The notes under the pieces are model-generated. The model ran no database searches and was not told where the DNA came from. It saw only the letters and a list, made by a program, of their open reading frames with translations. The translations under genes and the position numbers were made by a program. Positions 3,595 to 5,804 of a stretch of 5,804 nucleotides of DNA are shown here, piece by piece. How positions within the stretch are numbered: the first letter of the stretch is position 1; each line of letters opens with the position of its first letter. The stretch covers positions 1 through 5,804 of the forward strand of contig JBBROA010000177.1 in NCBI GenBank assembly GCA_038229875.1. The letters are read 5' to 3'. Source of the DNA: JALYUA01 sp038229875. GTDB taxonomy: Bacteria > Acidobacteriota > Thermoanaerobaculia > UBA5066 > Gp7-AA6.

Positions 3595-5804
3595 CTATTG
3601 ATAATCGAGCGATTCACGGACGGAAGCCCGTGACCCCTGCCAGGCGGGGAAAAAGCTCGCGACGGCCCCGAGAAGCAGAGAGACCGCGAGCCACACGGCG
3701 GGACCGAGCGGCGCAAAGGAAAAATCGAGGCGACTCTTAAAAGCGAAGGCGACCAGCAGATTTCCGATCCCGCGACTGACGGGCCAGGCCAGAAGGGTCG
3801 AAGCCGCCCAGCTGATGAGACCGACCGCGCACCCCTCTCCCACGACGATCATCCAGACCGCCGCGGGTGTCGCGCCGATCGCCCGAAGGACGCCCATTTC
3901 CCGGCGCCTCTCGAGGACGTTCAGGCTCATCGTCGTCATCAGACCGAGCGCGCCGACCGCGCCGACCGCCGCGGACATCACGATCAGCGCGACGTAGATC
4001 ATCACCATGTGCTGGTCGAAGCCGAAGCGGCCGTCGGCGTTGCTCAGGCTGCCGACAGAGCGAACGCCTTCCCGGTCCAGGTTTTGCTCGAGGCTCGCCT
4101 TCACACGCGCGATCGACGTCGGATCTGTCCTGTCGAGAGCGAGCCGGAGGCTGTTGGTCATCCCCGAGAAACCGCCGAGCTCTTCTAGGTATCCCCGCCG
4201 CACGTAGGCGACGGGCGGTGAAAAAGGCTCGCGCACGACGCCGACCACCCGCCATGGCATCGGCCGGTGGCCGAGCTGCAGGGACACCTCTTTCCCCACC
4301 GCCATCCCGCCCTTCGCCGCGAGCGCCGTGTTGATCAGAACCGCGTTCGTGTCGTCCGCGCGAAGGGCTCTTCCCTCGAGGACGTCGAACTGAAGCCGCG
4401 GAGTCGGGGCCGGGAGCGCGAGCACCGCGAAGCGATCTCCGGCGAGGTCCGGGCCGTGGCCGCCGGCGCCGTGGCCGCCGCTCGACGTCGACGGTTCGAT
4501 CGCCGCCGGCTGTGCACGACCCTTCACTTCCAGCAGAGTCCCTTCGGTCACGATCCATCCCTCCACCTGCCGGACCCCCGCCGTCTTCGAGACCGCGCGC
4601 TGCACTTTCTCGAAGGGCGACAGCGCGCCGAGCGTCACGGACAGGTCGAAATGCCGGGCAGCGAAAAGCCGGTCGAGCGTGTGGATCATCGACGCGCGGA
4701 CGTTCAACGCGGACATGAAAAACAGCCCTCCCGCCCCGAGAGTCAGGACCGTGAGCAGCAATCGGGCGCGCCGGCGCAAACTGTTGCGGATCGCCAGAAG
4801 CACCGGCCGCGTCAGTCCGCCGGCGCCGGAGACCAGGCGGTCGAAGCGCGTCTCTCCGAAATGCCGGCTCGAGACGCCGAAGTCGGAGAGCGCCTCACGG
4901 ATCGAGACGCCGCTGCCCTTCCACACCGGCCACGACGCGGCCGAGAGGGGCAGGAGTATTCCCACCGCGGCGGCCAGGAGAAAAACCCAGAGCGGAATCG
5001 CGAAGCTCTCGATGTCGAAATTCAACAGCAGAGACTGAGAGCGGCAGAACATCCGGCAGCCGGCAATCCCCGCGGGGACGGCGAGAACCAAAGCGCCGAG
5101 ACCCAGGAAGAGCGCCTGGCTGAAGTAGATCCGGGCGATCTGCGCGCGCGTTCCGCCGACCGTCTTCATGACTCCGATCTGCCGGATCTGCGCGCCCATG
5201 AGAGCGGTCATCAGGTTGATCACCAGGATCCCGCTCAGGGCGAGCACTCCAAAGCCGAAGGCCGCCATCGCGAGAAGCAGGACGCCCATGAGGTCCGAGT
5301 GCGGGTGCTTCCCCGGCGTCGGAACGTCGATGCGCTTGACGGGGTGGCCGGCGGCCGCGGCGAGCTTCGCGACGTCCGCCGCGACCGCGCGGACGTGAGC
5401 CTCGTCGAGCCTGTCTTTCGCGACGGAGATCTGGAGCTGGTCGAGAAACGGCTCCTCGCCGAGCTCTGCGAGAGTGTCGAGAATGATGTAGCCGTAGACG
5501 ATATTTTCCATTCGCGCCTGGGCCTGTCCCACGTCGTGCACGGAGCCGGTGACGCGGAGCTCGCGCTCCGTTCCGCGGGCCGTCCGGATCGTGACCCGGT
5601 CGCCGATCTTCGCCCGCGCGACCTGGAAAGCGTCGCGTTCGATCAGCATCTCGCCCTTGCGGGGGGGCCACGCGCCCTTCTCGCGTGTCAGCCGGCTGAC
5701 GCGGATGCTGGCGTAATCCTTCACGACGAAGAGCCGCAGGCCGCGCCACTCCCCCGACGGCGTGCGGAGCCGGCCAGAAACCACCCGCCGCGCCTCGGCG
5801 TCGC
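3595..5804 (-). CDS. ABC transporter permease, duplicated FtsX/MacB type (5' end outside window)
   Basis: This is the membrane subunit of an ABC exporter of the FtsX/MacB/LolCE superfamily, which works with a cytoplasmic ATPase in lipoprotein, lipid or peptide export or in envelope remodelling. The frame stays open to the right edge; the codons there (DAEARRVVSGRL) are internal sequence, so the N-terminus and first helix are missing and the in-frame GTG at 5784 is not the start. Residues below count from that GTG. A periplasmic core domain runs to about 165. Helices follow near 166-196, 219-246 and 261-285, with the FtsX motif IGVMKTVGGTRAQI at 203-216. The second half has a helix at 338-360, a periplasmic domain at about 361-592, and helices near 593-623, 644-672 and 694-715, with MGVLRAIGATPAAVW at 630-644. 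Seven helices are visible, implying eight. An unusual SSGGHGAGGHGPD insert lies at 434-446. The ATPase gene is probably beyond the window. Substrate unknown. Confidence 0.93.
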   Translation of the reverse strand, partial: DAEARRVVSGRLRTPSGEWRGLRLFVVKDYASIRVSRLTREKGAWPPRKGEMLIERDAFQVARAKIGDRVTIRTARGTERELRVTGSVHDVGQAQARMENIVYGYIILDTLAELGEEPFLDQLQISVAKDRLDEAHVRAVAADVAKLAAAAGHPVKRIDVPTPGKHPHSDLMGVLLLAMAAFGFGVLALSGILVINLMTALMGAQIRQIGVMKTVGGTRAQIARIYFSQALFLGLGALVLAVPAGIAGCRMFCRSQSLLLNFDIESFAIPLWVFLLAAAVGILLPLSAASWPVWKGSGVSIREALSDFGVSSRHFGETRFDRLVSGAGGLTRPVLLAIRNSLRRRARLLLTVLTLGAGGLFFMSALNVRASMIHTLDRLFAARHFDLSVTLGALSPFEKVQRAVSKTAGVRQVEGWIVTEGTLLEVKGRAQPAAIEPSTSSGGHGAGGHGPDLAGDRFAVLALPAPTPRLQFDVLEGRALRADDTNAVLINTALAAKGGMAVGKEVSLQLGHRPMPWRVVGVVREPFSPPVAYVRRGYLEELGGFSGMTNSLRLALDRTDPTSIARVKASLEQNLDREGVRSVGSLSNADGRFGFDQHMVMIYVALIVMSAAVGAVGALGLMTTMSLNVLERRREMGVLRAIGATPAAVWMIVVGEGCAVGLISWAASTLLAWPVSRGIGNLLVAFAFKSRLDFSFAPLGPAVWLAVSLLLGAVASFFPAWQGSRASVRESLDYQ
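4453..4480 (-). repeat. 15-bp tandem duplication encoding GGHGA-GGHGP
   Basis: GCCGTGGCCGCCG occurs at 4453-4465 and again at 4468-4480 on the plus strand, a 15-base period. On the coding strand this gives two consecutive Gly-Gly-His-Gly units in the second periplasmic domain of the permease. The exact DNA repetition indicates a recent in-frame duplication or slippage. Confidence 0.7.

Noticed and set aside
4895..5749. Long same-strand open frame of 284 codons within the permease gene, and a similar one at 3737-4558
   Set aside because: Both are Arg/Gly/Pro-rich alternate-frame readings of GC-rich coding DNA and lack motifs; the permease frame explains the region.
5764..5784. GTG at 5784 as the true start of the permease
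   Set aside because: The frame continues upstream to the window edge with family-like residues (DAEARRVV), and a start here would remove the first membrane helix and part of the periplasmic domain.

Overview
The window is GC-rich throughout, with strong G/C bias at third codon positions, and looks like ordinary chromosomal DNA of a free-living Gram-negative-type bacterium. The gene types and the mixture of leaderless and Shine-Dalgarno starts would fit an Acidobacteriota-like lineage. That placement is inference; no marker gene here settles it. No mobile element, CRISPR array, tRNA or rRNA was seen, and no stretch over 300 bases lacks a gene.

Left half, plus strand: undecaprenyl-diphosphatase UppP (96-929), a short reading frame that looks like the remnant of a prolipoprotein diacylglyceryl transferase-like gene (940-1140), and a hotdog-fold thioesterase of the fluoroacetyl-CoA thioesterase (FlK) family (1153-1566). 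They are separated by only 10-12 bases and probably share a transcript. A class I SAM-dependent O-methyltransferase (1622-2257) follows, apparently from its own leaderless promoter. Next comes a pyridoxamine-phosphate-oxidase-fold general stress protein (2401-2961) with its own leader.

Right half, minus strand: a 102-residue protein of unknown family (2972-3280) converges on the stress protein gene. Beyond a 169-bp gene-free gap holding a perfect 12-bp inverted repeat lies the end of an ABC-export operon. This consists of a large FtsX/MacB-type permease cut by the right edge of the window (3595 to beyond 5804) and, downstream, a 43-residue single-pass membrane protein (3450-3581) whose ribosome binding site abuts the permease stop codon.

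No plainly new multi-gene system is visible. The best leads are: (i) two genes with a near-consensus -10 hexamer exactly six bases before the start codon and no Shine-Dalgarno, a signature of leaderless transcription; (ii) a FlK-family enzyme that keeps the catalytic Thr42/Glu50/His76 at identical numbering but has a changed lid; (iii) an overlooked-size small membrane protein with a His/Met-rich tail paired with a permease that carries a duplicated Gly-Gly-His-Gly insert; and (iv) the decayed Lgt-like gene inside the uppP transcript.
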